Counted from the first letter of the stretch, positions 7,429 to 14,666 are shown. The stretch: DNA of 15,971 nt from Damh-18 sp036275695 (GCA_036275695.1 DASUDI010000019.1:1-15971); one strand, 5' to 3'. Numbers and translations: made by a program. Notes: a model not told the origin generated them from the sequence alone.

Positions 7429-8067
7429 TTAGTGTGTAACAGAAAATTTGAGTTTTTGGATTGCAGTCATGATTGACTGTGCAATTTCATCGGTTGAGCG
7501 GTGCTTTTTGTAATCCATCGCGAGTGATTTACATGGCACCAGTGTTCCAATAATCACGTGTGATTGTGCTACGTATATGGGCACAATGGGCACGTGATGT
7601 TTTTGCGCTAACTTTACAAAGATGGCTTTGGCATCTCCCTCATGTCCAATTCCACCAGATCCAAATATGCCAATTACACCACCCCCCGCAATAAGCTTAC
7701 CACTTAGTCTTATTGCATTTTTATTTATTTTCGCACTGAGATTTGCGCGGTCTACAGGTACCACTGATGAATACCTTACGACTATCAGTGTGGCTACCGT
7801 AAATAGTAGTGCAGTAATTGGAGATTTTTTTTTACTTCGATACTCACGATACCGAAGTGGAAATGATACCAATTCCTTTTTTGCCCAAAAGTGGATTTTT
7901 TGTCGAGGAAATGCTTGAGCGATTATCCAGGGATCCATTTCACTCATGTGGTTTGCCACCACAATGAATGGACCTTTCTGGGGAATCAAATGGCGATTGA
8001 ATACGGTAATCCTTCTACCGGTTAGTATCGTATAGAGACTAAAAAGATATTTGGTGACCCAGTACAC
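7429..8067 (-). CDS. PlsC-like acyltransferase with altered FPEG motif
   Basis: The 212-aa protein shows the LPLAT pattern: NHMSEMD with His40 and Asp45, a PVDR block (104-107), and VPIVPIYV (159-166), corresponding to motifs I, II and IV. Motif III, normally FPEGTR, reads IFGSGGIG (134-141), so the glutamate and arginine that hold the acceptor phosphate are missing. It may accept a non-phosphorylated substrate such as an N-acyl amino acid, or have low activity; this is inference. The GTG start at 8067 is supported by an SD, AGGAG (8076-8080), 8 nt upstream. It has its own terminator and lies head-to-tail with the acyl operon, so it could supply a second O-acyltransferase step. Confidence 0.78.
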   Translation of the reverse strand: MYWVTKYLFSLYTILTGRRITVFNRHLIPQKGPFIVVANHMSEMDPWIIAQAFPRQKIHFWAKKELVSFPLRYREYRSKKKSPITALLFTVATLIVVRYSSVVPVDRANLSAKINKNAIRLSGKLIAGGGVIGIFGSGGIGHEGDAKAIFVKLAQKHHVPIVPIYVAQSHVIIGTLVPCKSLAMDYKKHRSTDEIAQSIMTAIQKLKFSVTH

Positions 8068-8473
8068 AGGCAGTGCTCCTAAAAAACATATCTAGATTGA
8101 GTATAGTAATAAATGCAATAAAGTCAATCAGATGTAGGGCGGTGTGCTGTTTGTAGTGTCGCACACTTAGATTTTTAACAGATCTTCTTCCATAACAAAT
8201 CCGTACTGTCTCAAATATCAATCCCCCATAATGCAAATCCCATTATTTATGTAGTAGACCATGCTCATGGTATTAACTGACAATTATTATAGCGAATATG
8301 CGTCTGATTTAAAGTAGCCCGCAATATAATGAATATTATAGATATGTCCTAAAACGAGAGTACCCGTCGCTTGAGTCTTTGTTAATATATAAAATGTCGC
8401 AAATCTACTTCATGTAGTCAGAGTTATATCATTGCATTTATGTAGATTTCATATATGGTAATTACATCACTGT
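8068..8473. other. 406-nt divergent intergenic region
   Basis: This gap separates the minus-strand PlsC-like gene from the plus-strand epimerase. It holds the SD of the former (8076-8080), a small palindrome ACCATG-CT-CATGGT (8258-8271), and the epimerase promoter with GTAG-containing repeats (8401-8459). I see no RNA gene and no convincing coding sequence; a 65-codon minus-strand reading frame here has no recognisable features. Confidence 0.6.
8432..8459 (+). promoter_or_regulatory. Candidate epimerase promoter with flanking inverted repeat
   Basis: TTGCAT (8432-8437), a 16-nt spacer and TATGGT (8454-8459) place a start near 8466, about 8 nt before the ATG, with no SD. An inverted repeat, AAATCTAC (8401-8408) and GTAGATTT (8442-8449), plus an extra GTAG at 8414-8417, overlaps the promoter and could bind a regulator. 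The -10 match is moderate. Confidence 0.4.
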
Positions 8474-9349
8474 ATGAAAAAGAGAATACTGATTACGGGA
8501 ATTTGTGGGTTTGTCGGCGCACATCTATCACGTGCACTTAATGGAAATGAAGCATTCGAAGTGCATGGATTTGATTCCTCTGTGGATAAAGAACGTGATG
8601 ATATATATGAAGCGGATATTAGAAATTATCACGATGTGGTAAACGTATTTGAGCATGTTAGGCCCGATCTTGTCATACATCTCGCCGCTATTTTACCAGA
8701 TTCACACGTGGAAGAGACATGCTACCATCAGGTAAATGTAAGCGGTACGCGTAATGTACTCAATGCGATGAAGCGGTATGGATGCTCGCAAATCATTTTT
8801 GCCTCATCTGTAAATGTGTATGGTGAGCAAGAGAATGGAACGCTTAATGAAGACGATATGCTTCACCCCACGTCACTGTATGGTATATCAAAAAAAGGCG
8901 CTGAGGATGCATGTAAAGAATTTTCTAAAAATGGTATTCAGTATCTTATACTCAGATTTTCCGGTATTTTTGGTGAGGGGAGAAATGCGGGTGTAGTATA
9001 TACTTTGCGAGAGTCTGTTTTACATGATGAGGTAGCGCGGATACCATCGGATGGGACCGATACACTTAGTTTTGCTTCAATTGAAGATGTAGTTCATTCT
9101 TTTATAAAGGGTATTGAATGGATGGATATGGGAAAAAGCGATGTGTTTAATATTACAAGTATCACCACAACCAGTAAAGGACTTATCGACTCAATTATTG
9201 ATATGACAAATTCACAAGCGCGTATAGTGATGGCACATACGGATAAACCAAGACATCAAGCACTTGATGGGTTAAAGGCTCAAAAGTATTTTGGATTTGT
9301 TCCAAGTAATCCTATGGGTGTACTAAGAAAATATTTACAAATAAAATAA
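8474..9349 (+). CDS. NAD-dependent sugar-nucleotide epimerase/dehydratase (extended SDR)
   Basis: The 291-aa protein has the extended short-chain dehydrogenase signature: nucleotide-binding TGICGFVG (8-15), Asp34 after the second strand (suggesting NAD rather than NADP), ASSVNVYGE around the catalytic Ser, and the catalytic pair Tyr136-Lys140 in YGISK. Sequence and length resemble UDP-glucose 4-epimerase and related enzymes, which make activated sugars for the cell surface. The exact substrate cannot be read from the sequence, so I give no symbol. It is monocistronic by context, divergent from the PlsC-like gene and convergent with the LuxI-like gene, with a hairpin immediately after its stop. 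Confidence 0.88.
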   Translation: MKKRILITGICGFVGAHLSRALNGNEAFEVHGFDSSVDKERDDIYEADIRNYHDVVNVFEHVRPDLVIHLAAILPDSHVEETCYHQVNVSGTRNVLNAMKRYGCSQIIFASSVNVYGEQENGTLNEDDMLHPTSLYGISKKGAEDACKEFSKNGIQYLILRFSGIFGEGRNAGVVYTLRESVLHDEVARIPSDGTDTLSFASIEDVVHSFIKGIEWMDMGKSDVFNITSITTTSKGLIDSIIDMTNSQARIVMAHTDKPRHQALDGLKAQKYFGFVPSNPMGVLRKYLQIK

Positions 9350-9379
9350 ACCCTCACAAATGTACTATTTGTAAGGGTT
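9349..9379. terminator. Bidirectional terminator between convergent genes
   Basis: AACCCTCACAAA (9349-9360) pairs with TTTGTAAGGGTT (9368-9379) with one mismatch and a 7-nt loop. On the minus strand the stem is followed by TTTATTTTAT, a good U-tract for the gene ending at 9408. In the plus direction the tail is weaker. Confidence 0.7.
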
Positions 9380-9407
9380 GAAATATGGGCTTTCACACTG
9401 TGTGGAG

Positions 9408-9998
9408 CTATCCACTTATGGAGTAATAGTGTGCCCAATTTTTCATGGTGATCACGGCAGGGACATACACCTTTTCTACTCCATCTTTGAGTCTTCGTGC
9501 GTCGGGCGCAATCCTTTGAATCATCCTATTTTCAAATTTCTTATCAAGAAATCGGAAGTAGTACGGTTGGAGTGATGCGTAGCAAACATCATATCCCTGT
9601 GCTACCGTGAAATCAAAGATTGTCCGGTAGAGTAACTCCCGTATACCAGCTCCGTCTTGAGTATGGAAGGCAAAACAGATGCGCGATATTTCTCCCGTTG
9701 GAATCCCTTCGGGAATGTCCATAAAGTCGCGTCGGACTTGTATGGGTAGCAACTTTCCGTTTTTTTTATCCACAATTCTGCACGCTCCTACGAGCACATC
9801 CCCCTCATGTACCGTAAGATAGGTGGCGTCAATGTCGTATTCGTCCCTTTCCCGTCCGTCACTTTTCTCATATCTTCCAAATGCGTGAATGTGGCGGAAC
9901 TCTTCTACTTCGATACGGAGTGGGTCGTCTTTACCTACTGTGGGTGGAATGATTTTTGACGTGAGAGTAGTTCCAATCATTGCGTGAGGTGCGTTCAT
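9408..9998 (-). CDS. LuxI/FeeM-superfamily N-acyltransferase (autoinducer-synthase-like)
   Basis: The 196-aa protein matches the acyl-homoserine-lactone synthase pattern: FRHIHAF (Arg35), ERDEYD with Asp52 and Asp55 three apart, GACRIVD (Arg74), and GEISRICF with Glu103 and Arg106 three apart. The 29-residue Arg74-Glu103 spacing is also as I recall it in LuxI/EsaI. The invariant LuxI tryptophan is not obvious, so a long-chain N-acyl amino acid synthase of the PEP-CTERM/exosortase-associated type is an equal possibility. Either way the donor is probably acyl-ACP or acyl-CoA. The ATG at 9998 has an SD, GGAG (10005-10008), 6 nt upstream; a TTG at 10019 would add seven residues but lacks such support. 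No LuxR-type regulator is in the window. Confidence 0.75.
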   Translation of the reverse strand: MNAPHAMIGTTLTSKIIPPTVGKDDPLRIEVEEFRHIHAFGRYEKSDGRERDEYDIDATYLTVHEGDVLVGACRIVDKKNGKLLPIQVRRDFMDIPEGIPTGEISRICFAFHTQDGAGIRELLYRTIFDFTVAQGYDVCYASLQPYYFRFLDKKFENRMIQRIAPDARRLKDGVEKVYVPAVITMKNWAHYYSISG

Positions 9999-10042
9999 GG
10001 TTGGCTCCAAAAATAACAAATCCTAATTTAAGTAAACCATAG

Positions 10043-10071
10043 GTAACTGTATTTTTCAAATAAGCAGTTAC
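10043..10071. promoter_or_regulatory. Dyad symmetry upstream of the LuxI-like gene
   Basis: GTAACTG (10043-10049) and CAGTTAC (10065-10071) form a perfect 7-bp inverted repeat with a 15-nt spacer. On the minus strand the spacer contains TTGAAA, a possible -35 of the LuxI-like gene. The position suits an operator, although a weak hairpin is also possible. Confidence 0.35.
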
Positions 10072-10159
10072 ATCGCGTGCAGTACATAGACATACAAGAG
10101 GTTATCTGATAGCATGAAAGTGGATGTTGAAACTATCGATAGGATAGGAGAATATTCTT

Positions 10160-10309
10160 ATGAACAGTGATGTTTTGATATTTCTTTCCGGAGCCTTTTC
10201 CCTTCCTTGCGTAGTTGGTCTTATCATTTTGATAAAAAAATATAGAACTTTTAAGCAAGGTGTTCACAAAGGGAGAATCATGGATTTGCTTCCATATGAC
10301 GATGGATGA
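10160..10309 (+). CDS. Small single-span membrane protein, 49 aa
   Basis: An ATG at 10160 preceded by AGGAG (10146-10150) at a 9-nt spacing opens a 49-codon frame ending in TGA at 10307-10309. The product has one hydrophobic helix at about residues 5-25 (VLIFLSGAFSLPCVVGLIIL), then a basic patch (KKYRTFKQ) and a short polar tail. The SD, the membrane helix and a terminator-like hairpin just downstream support a real gene. It begins 161 nt upstream of, and divergent from, the LuxI-like gene. I do not recognise the family. The alternative is a chance frame, since short hydrophobic frames are common. Confidence 0.5.
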   Translation: MNSDVLIFLSGAFSLPCVVGLIILIKKYRTFKQGVHKGRIMDLLPYDDG

Positions 10310-10329
10310 ATGCATACAGTCTCACTACT

Positions 10330-10359
10330 AAACACCTCGTCCATTCGGTCGGGGTGTTT
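10330..10359. terminator. Terminator-like hairpin after the small ORF
   Basis: AAACACCTCGTCC (10330-10342) pairs with GGTCGGGGTGTTT (10347-10359), with one T-T mismatch and one G-U pair, around a 4-nt loop. It ends in TTTATTGG, a short U-tract. It begins 20 nt after the small ORF stop. Confidence 0.6.
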
Positions 10360-10418
10360 ATTGGTAATTGCGTGTACTTTTATCTCGCGTTGCATAAATT
10401 CTAGATGTGCACACTAAG

Positions 10419-10447
10419 TTGCCGAAACATGTTAAATACCGTATAGT
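10419..10447 (+). promoter_or_regulatory. Candidate fusA promoter
   Basis: TTGCCG (10419-10424), exactly 17 nt, then TATAGT (10442-10447). Transcription would begin near 10454, giving a leader of about 94 nt before the fusA ATG. The hairpin at 10459-10480 lies at the very start of that leader. Confidence 0.6.
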
Positions 10448-10458
10448 AGCGGTCAATG

Positions 10459-10480
10459 AGGCCAAAGGCCTTTTTCTTTT
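10459..10480 (+). terminator. Short hairpin plus U-tract in the fusA leader
   Basis: AGGCC (10459-10463), AAA loop, GGCCT (10467-10471), followed by TTTTTCTTTT to 10480. The stem is only 5 bp, but the U-tract is strong. Its position right after the fusA promoter suggests attenuation rather than simple ending of an upstream transcript. A second hairpin follows (GTGGCGA at 10484-10490 with TCGCGCAC at 10496-10503, one bulge). Confidence 0.45.
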
Positions 10481-10547
10481 CAAGTGGCGAGAGAGTCGCG
10501 CACGGAAGAGGTAATTATTACAAGTATTATTTAGCACAATATATTAT

Positions 10548-12719
10548 ATGGCACGGGCATTCCCCCTAGAAAAACTCCGCAACTTTGGTATCGTTGCGCA
10601 CGTAGATGCTGGTAAAACCACCACATCTGAGCGTGTACTTTTTTATACCGGCATGAGTCACAAGATTGGTGAGGTGCATGATGGAGCGACGGTCACCGAC
10701 TGGATGGAGCAGGAGCGTGAACGAGGCATTACCATTACCGCAGCAGCAATCTCTTGCAACTGGACACCATCACTTATTGCAGATCGCAAAAGCGATGAAT
10801 TTAAGTACACCTTCAATATTATTGACACTCCAGGTCACATCGACTTTACCGCTGAGGTGAAGCGTTCTATGCGCGTGCTTGATGGTGCTATTGTGGTCTT
10901 CGATGGTGTTGCGGGTGTTGAACCACAGTCGGAAACAAACTGGCGCTACGCCGATGAAGCGCAAGTACCTCGTATTTGTTACATTAACAAAATGGACCGT
11001 ACGGGTGCTGATTTTGAACGCTCATACGACTCAATTTTAAAGCGACTCTCAAAGAAAGCGGTGCGGTATCAAATTCCCTGGGGAGCGGAATCAGATCTCA
11101 AAGGAGTTATTGATCTACTCAAAATGAAGGCGTATACCTTCGAGGGTGAAATGGGCATGAAGGTGGAGGAACATGAAATACCCGAGGAGTACAAGGAAAT
11201 TGCTGAAAAATATCACGCAGAACTTGTCGAGCGTATCGTGGAACACGATGAGGCACAGATGAGCGCATACCTTGAAGGAGTTGAGCCAAGCTATGATGAA
11301 CTTCAAAAGACACTTCGCAAGGCAGTTATCTCAAATAGCATTTTCCCTGTAATGACAGGTTCATCACTTAAAAATGTCGGCGTACAGCGCGTACTCGATG
11401 CGGTGGTGGATTACCTACCATCTCCTGTGGATCTCCCTCCGGTAAAAGGAACCAATCCAGATACTGAGGTAGAGGAAACCCGTGATGCGTCTGATACGGC
11501 TCCGTTTTGCGCGCTCGCCTTTAAGCTCCAAACCGATCCATTTGTGGGACAACTCACGTTCTTCCGTGTATATTCAGGTACGGTAAAAGCGGGAAGTTAT
11601 ATCTACAACGCAACAACAGGCGAGAAGGAGCGACTCGGACGCATTGTGCGTCTCATGGCGGATAAGCGTACTGAAATCGATGAGGTGTATGCAGGTGAAA
11701 TTGCGGCGGGAGTGGGATTGAAAGAGGTAAAAACATCACACACACTCTGCGCAGAAGATAAGCCTATTGTTCTCGAACAAATTACCTTCCCTGAGCCAGT
11801 GGTAGCGATGCGTATTGAACCAAAGACTAAGAATGACCAAGAAAAAATGGGTATTGCAATGCGTAAGCTTGCGGATGAGGACCCCACATTCAAAGTGTCA
11901 ACTGACGAGGAAACCCTTGAGACTATCATTGCCGGCATGGGAGAGCTCCACCTTGAAATTATTGTGGACCGCATGAAGCGTGAGTTCGGTGTTGAAGCAA
12001 ATGTTGGAAAGCCACAGGTTGCGTACCGAGAAACTATCCAACGCGAAGCGGAAGCAGAGTACAAGTACGTGAAGCAGTCGGGAGGTCGTGGACAGTATGG
12101 ACACGTTAAAATCCGTATCCGACCCATGGAGAAACTTGAAGAAGGCGCTGAAACTCCTAAGAATGTTACCCGAGAAGATCACTACGAGTTTGTTAATAAC
12201 ATCAAGGGAGGTGCCATCCCACAAGAATATATCCCTGCGGTTATGAAGGGGTGTAAAGAGGCAATGGCACGAGGATTTGTGGCCGGCTACAAGATGGAAG
12301 ATATCTCCGTAGAACTTTTCGATGGTAGTTACCATGACGTAGACTCTTCAGAAATAGCCTTCAAACTCGCGGCAATTCATGCATTCAAGGAGGCGGCTGC
12401 GAAAGCAGGTGCGGTACTTCTCGAGCCGATTATGAAGGTTGAGGTGACTACTCCTGAGAAATTCATGGGTGACGTGAATGGAAATATCTCATCAAAGCGA
12501 GGACTTGTGGAGGGAATGGATGATCGAGATATGGTGAAGGTGGTGCGCGCGAAAGTGCCACTCTCTGAACTTTTTGGGTACACGACCATTCTTCGTTCGA
12601 TGACTGAGGGGCGTGCAAATATGACTATGGAGTTTGATCACTATGAGGTAGTACCACCTAACGTTGCCGCTGAAATCAAGAAGGTGCGTGGCGTGAAGGA
12701 CGTGACAGTTGAGGAGTAG
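10548..12719 (+). CDS. fusA: Translation elongation factor G
   Basis: The 723-aa protein is a complete EF-G, the GTPase that moves tRNA and mRNA through the ribosome after peptide bond formation. GTP-binding motifs are AHVDAGKTT (17-25), the switch-I region RERGITI (58-64), DTPGH (93-97) and NKMD (147-150). The later domains are intact, including SGGRGQYGHVKIRI of domain IV and the C-terminal ELFGYTTILRSMTEGRANMTMEF stretch. Length is within the usual range for bacterial EF-G. The start ATG has no SD nearby; GGAAGAGG occurs about 35 nt upstream, too far to serve. Codon use is more GC-rich and even than in the acyl cluster. Two perfect hairpins separate it from tuf. Confidence 0.98.
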   Translation: MARAFPLEKLRNFGIVAHVDAGKTTTSERVLFYTGMSHKIGEVHDGATVTDWMEQERERGITITAAAISCNWTPSLIADRKSDEFKYTFNIIDTPGHIDFTAEVKRSMRVLDGAIVVFDGVAGVEPQSETNWRYADEAQVPRICYINKMDRTGADFERSYDSILKRLSKKAVRYQIPWGAESDLKGVIDLLKMKAYTFEGEMGMKVEEHEIPEEYKEIAEKYHAELVERIVEHDEAQMSAYLEGVEPSYDELQKTLRKAVISNSIFPVMTGSSLKNVGVQRVLDAVVDYLPSPVDLPPVKGTNPDTEVEETRDASDTAPFCALAFKLQTDPFVGQLTFFRVYSGTVKAGSYIYNATTGEKERLGRIVRLMADKRTEIDEVYAGEIAAGVGLKEVKTSHTLCAEDKPIVLEQITFPEPVVAMRIEPKTKNDQEKMGIAMRKLADEDPTFKVSTDEETLETIIAGMGELHLEIIVDRMKREFGVEANVGKPQVAYRETIQREAEAEYKYVKQSGGRGQYGHVKIRIRPMEKLEEGAETPKNVTREDHYEFVNNIKGGAIPQEYIPAVMKGCKEAMARGFVAGYKMEDISVELFDGSYHDVDSSEIAFKLAAIHAFKEAAAKAGAVLLEPIMKVEVTTPEKFMGDVNGNISSKRGLVEGMDDRDMVKVVRAKVPLSELFGYTTILRSMTEGRANMTMEFDHYEVVPPNVAAEIKKVRGVKDVTVEE

Positions 12720-12770
12720 GTGGTGCGCGTGATTCAATCAGGATTTTTTAGTTGCGTTGCGTACTGTATA

Positions 12771-12812
12771 AAACGCAAAAACACTCTCCAAATGGAGAGT
12801 GTTTTTGCGTTT
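12771..12812. terminator. Perfect 19-bp hairpin after fusA
   Basis: The arms 12771-12789 and 12794-12812 are exact reverse complements around AAAT. The arms include a run of five A paired with five T, so the stem can end transcription in either direction. It begins about 50 nt after the fusA stop. Confidence 0.8.
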
Positions 12813-12844
12813 GACACTAAACAAATAATTTTGTTTAGTGTCAA
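12811..12844. repeat. Second perfect hairpin (15 bp) abutting the fusA terminator
   Basis: TTGACACTAAACAAA (12811-12825) and its exact reverse complement (12830-12844) flank the loop TAAT. It shares two bases with the previous hairpin, so the two stems cannot both be complete; they form a tandem or switching pair. Confidence 0.8.
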
Positions 12845-12855
12845 GTGATGGGCAG

Positions 12856-12884
12856 TTGCAAAAGCATCAAGGTTCTTGTACTAT
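12856..12884 (+). promoter_or_regulatory. Candidate tuf promoter
   Basis: TTGCAA (12856-12861), exactly 17 nt, then TACTAT (12879-12884) gives a start near 12891 and a leader of about 200 nt before the tuf ATG. A nearer TATAAT at 13021-13026 has no convincing -35 but could give a 60-nt leader. Confidence 0.5.
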
Positions 12885-13092
12885 TGCCTGCACCGCGCCA
12901 TACGGAGATGTGTATGGTTGAGGGAGTCTAGGATTGCTCTTTTTGACATGCAGTGCATGTGTATGGAAGTAAGGCAAGCGTTCTCGCGCCCTTTCTTCTC
13001 TATGTGTGCAGGTCTCTTTTTATAATTAAAAGAGTCGCAGTGTGCGGAATCATATCCATCATTATTTAATAATTAATAACGTAAGTTATAGT

Positions 13093-14280
13093 ATGGCATT
13101 TGATCGTTCAAAGCCGCACGTAAACGTAGGTACCATTGGTCACGTTGACCACGGTAAGACAACGCTTACTGCTGCGATTCTTAATGTACTTAATAGCCGT
13201 GGAAACGGATATTCAGCAAACGTAAAGGCAGTTGAAGATATTGATAAGGCACCTGAGGAAAAGGCACGTGGTATTACGATTTCTCTCTCGCACTCTGAGT
13301 ACGAGACTCCAAATCGTCACTATGCGCACATTGATGCGCCTGGACACGCGGACTATATTAAAAACATGATTACGGGTGCCGCGCAGATGGACGGTGCAGT
13401 GCTCGTGGTTGCGGCTACTGATGGTGCGATGCCACAGACGCGCGAACACGTACTTCTCGCAAAGCAGGTGGGCGTACCAAACATCATCGTATTCCTCAAC
13501 AAGTGCGATATGGTTGATGATGAGGAAATGATTATGCTCGTTGAGGAGGAACTTCGTGAACTTCTCACAAAGAACGGGTTTGATGGCGCAAACGCACCGG
13601 TGATTAAGGGTTCTGGACTTAAAGCACTCGAAGATCCTGCATCATCATGGGGTGATAAGGTTATCGAACTCGTGAATGCGATGGACACCTACTTCCCAAC
13701 ACCAGTACGCGATCTCGACAAGCCATTCCTTATGCCTATTGAGGACATTTTCTCAATTGAAGGACGTGGTACCGTGGTAACGGGTAAGGTTGAACGCGGT
13801 GCAGTGAAGGTGGGAGAGGAAGTTCAGATTGTAGGTATTCATGATACCTCAACTACAACTGTTACCGGAGTGGAAATGTTCAATAAGCAACTCGATCAAG
13901 CGCAAGCGGGAGACAACGCAGGTGTACTTCTTCGTGGTGTAAAGAAAGAGGACATTTCACGTGGTCAGGTACTCGCTAAGAAAGGTTCAGTAACACCTCA
14001 CACCGAGTTTGAGGCAGAGGTATATGTACTTTCAAAAGATGAGGGAGGTCGTCACACACCATTCTTTACGGGATACAAGCCACAATTCTATATCCGTACA
14101 ACTGACGTAACTGGAGAAGTTACACTTGCTGATGGTGTAGAAATGGTAATGCCTGGCGATACTGCTAAGTTTAAGGTAAAACTTGTAGCACCTATTGCGC
14201 TTGAAGAGCAGCAAAGTTTCGCTATTCGAGAGGGTGGTCGCACCGTAGGCGCGGGAGTGGTGACTAAGATTGTCGCGTAA
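13093..14280 (+). CDS. tuf: Translation elongation factor Tu
   Basis: EF-Tu brings aminoacyl-tRNA to the ribosome as a GTP complex. The ATG at 13093 gives 395 aa beginning MAFDRSKPHVNVGTIGHVDHGK, the conserved N-terminus; an in-frame start at 13042 would add 17 unrelated residues and is rejected. Motifs are GHVDHGKT (16-23), RGITI (59-63), DAPGH (81-85) and NKCD (136-139). Position 82 is Ala where most bacterial EF-Tu have Cys (DCPGH). Domain II (IEGRGTVVTGKVERG) and the C-terminal GGRTVGAGVVTKI are intact. It is followed after 29 nt by rpsJ, the usual str-S10 order, and the two are probably co-transcribed. No SD precedes the start. Confidence 0.98.
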   Translation: MAFDRSKPHVNVGTIGHVDHGKTTLTAAILNVLNSRGNGYSANVKAVEDIDKAPEEKARGITISLSHSEYETPNRHYAHIDAPGHADYIKNMITGAAQMDGAVLVVAATDGAMPQTREHVLLAKQVGVPNIIVFLNKCDMVDDEEMIMLVEEELRELLTKNGFDGANAPVIKGSGLKALEDPASSWGDKVIELVNAMDTYFPTPVRDLDKPFLMPIEDIFSIEGRGTVVTGKVERGAVKVGEEVQIVGIHDTSTTTVTGVEMFNKQLDQAQAGDNAGVLLRGVKKEDISRGQVLAKKGSVTPHTEFEAEVYVLSKDEGGRHTPFFTGYKPQFYIRTTDVTGEVTLADGVEMVMPGDTAKFKVKLVAPIALEEQQSFAIREGGRTVGAGVVTKIVA

Positions 14281-14309
14281 CCCACATTATCGTTAGCACG
14301 TGAAGTACC

Positions 14310-14666
14310 ATGACAACTAAAGCAACTGAAAAACATAAGAAGAGCGCGCCCGCAGGTGAAGTACAAAAACTTCGCATCCGCGTGCGTGCGTATGAGCACA
14401 AAATACTTGATGCCTCAGTGAAGCAGATTATCGATACCGCATTGCGTTTTGACGCAAAGGTAATCGGACCAATCCCACTTCCTACCGAGATAAAGAAGTA
14501 TACGGTGAACCGCTCGACATTCGTATATAAGGATGCGCGAGAACAATTTGAGATGCGAATGCACAAGCGTGTCATCGACATCATGAATCCTGGTGCAAAG
14601 GTTATAGAAGCCCTCACCAATCTTTCACTTCCATCAGGTGTGAATATTGATGTGAAGATGATGTAA
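14310..14666 (+). CDS. rpsJ: 30S ribosomal protein S10
   Basis: The 118-aa protein contains the S10 core KLRIRVRAYEHKILDASVKQI (from about residue 20) and later IGPIPLPTEIKKYTVNRS and ALTNLSLPSGVNIDVKM. S10 is a small-subunit protein at the 30S head. An N-terminal basic extension of about 18 residues makes it longer than the usual 103 aa. It follows tuf by 29 nt. It is probably the last gene of this transcript: a strong terminator lies 125 nt downstream, and S3, L3 and other S10-operon genes do not follow, so the operon is broken here. A weak GTGAAG precedes the ATG. Confidence 0.97.
   Translation: MTTKATEKHKKSAPAGEVQKLRIRVRAYEHKILDASVKQIIDTALRFDAKVIGPIPLPTEIKKYTVNRSTFVYKDAREQFEMRMHKRVIDIMNPGAKVIEALTNLSLPSGVNIDVKMM

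Larger units (their letters stand above)
12720..13092. other. 373-nt fusA-tuf intergenic region
   Basis: This gap holds two back-to-back hairpins (12771-12844), then a tuf promoter and a leader with several short dyads: CCATAC/GTATGG (12898-12903, 12912-12917), ACATGC/GCATGT (12946-12951, 12955-12960) and a GC-rich hairpin around 12970-12995. The word GTGTATGG occurs twice (12910-12917, 12959-12966). I see no coding sequence or tRNA. A second -10-like TATAAT lies at 13021-13026. Confidence 0.6.

Noticed and set aside
8039..8236. Minus-strand 65-codon frame upstream of the second PlsC-like gene
   Set aside because: It overlaps the supported GTG start and its SD, has no motif and no SD of its own.
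11603..12335. Long minus-strand frames (174 and 145 codons) inside fusA
   Set aside because: They are antisense shadows of a conserved gene, with low-complexity serine-rich or unstructured translations.
12943..12971. TTGACA at 12943 as a tuf promoter
   Set aside because: No -10-like hexamer lies 16 to 18 nt downstream.
13042..13092. Upstream start for tuf adding 17 residues
   Set aside because: The extra residues do not resemble EF-Tu and the conserved MAFDRSKPHVNVGTIGH starts at 13093.
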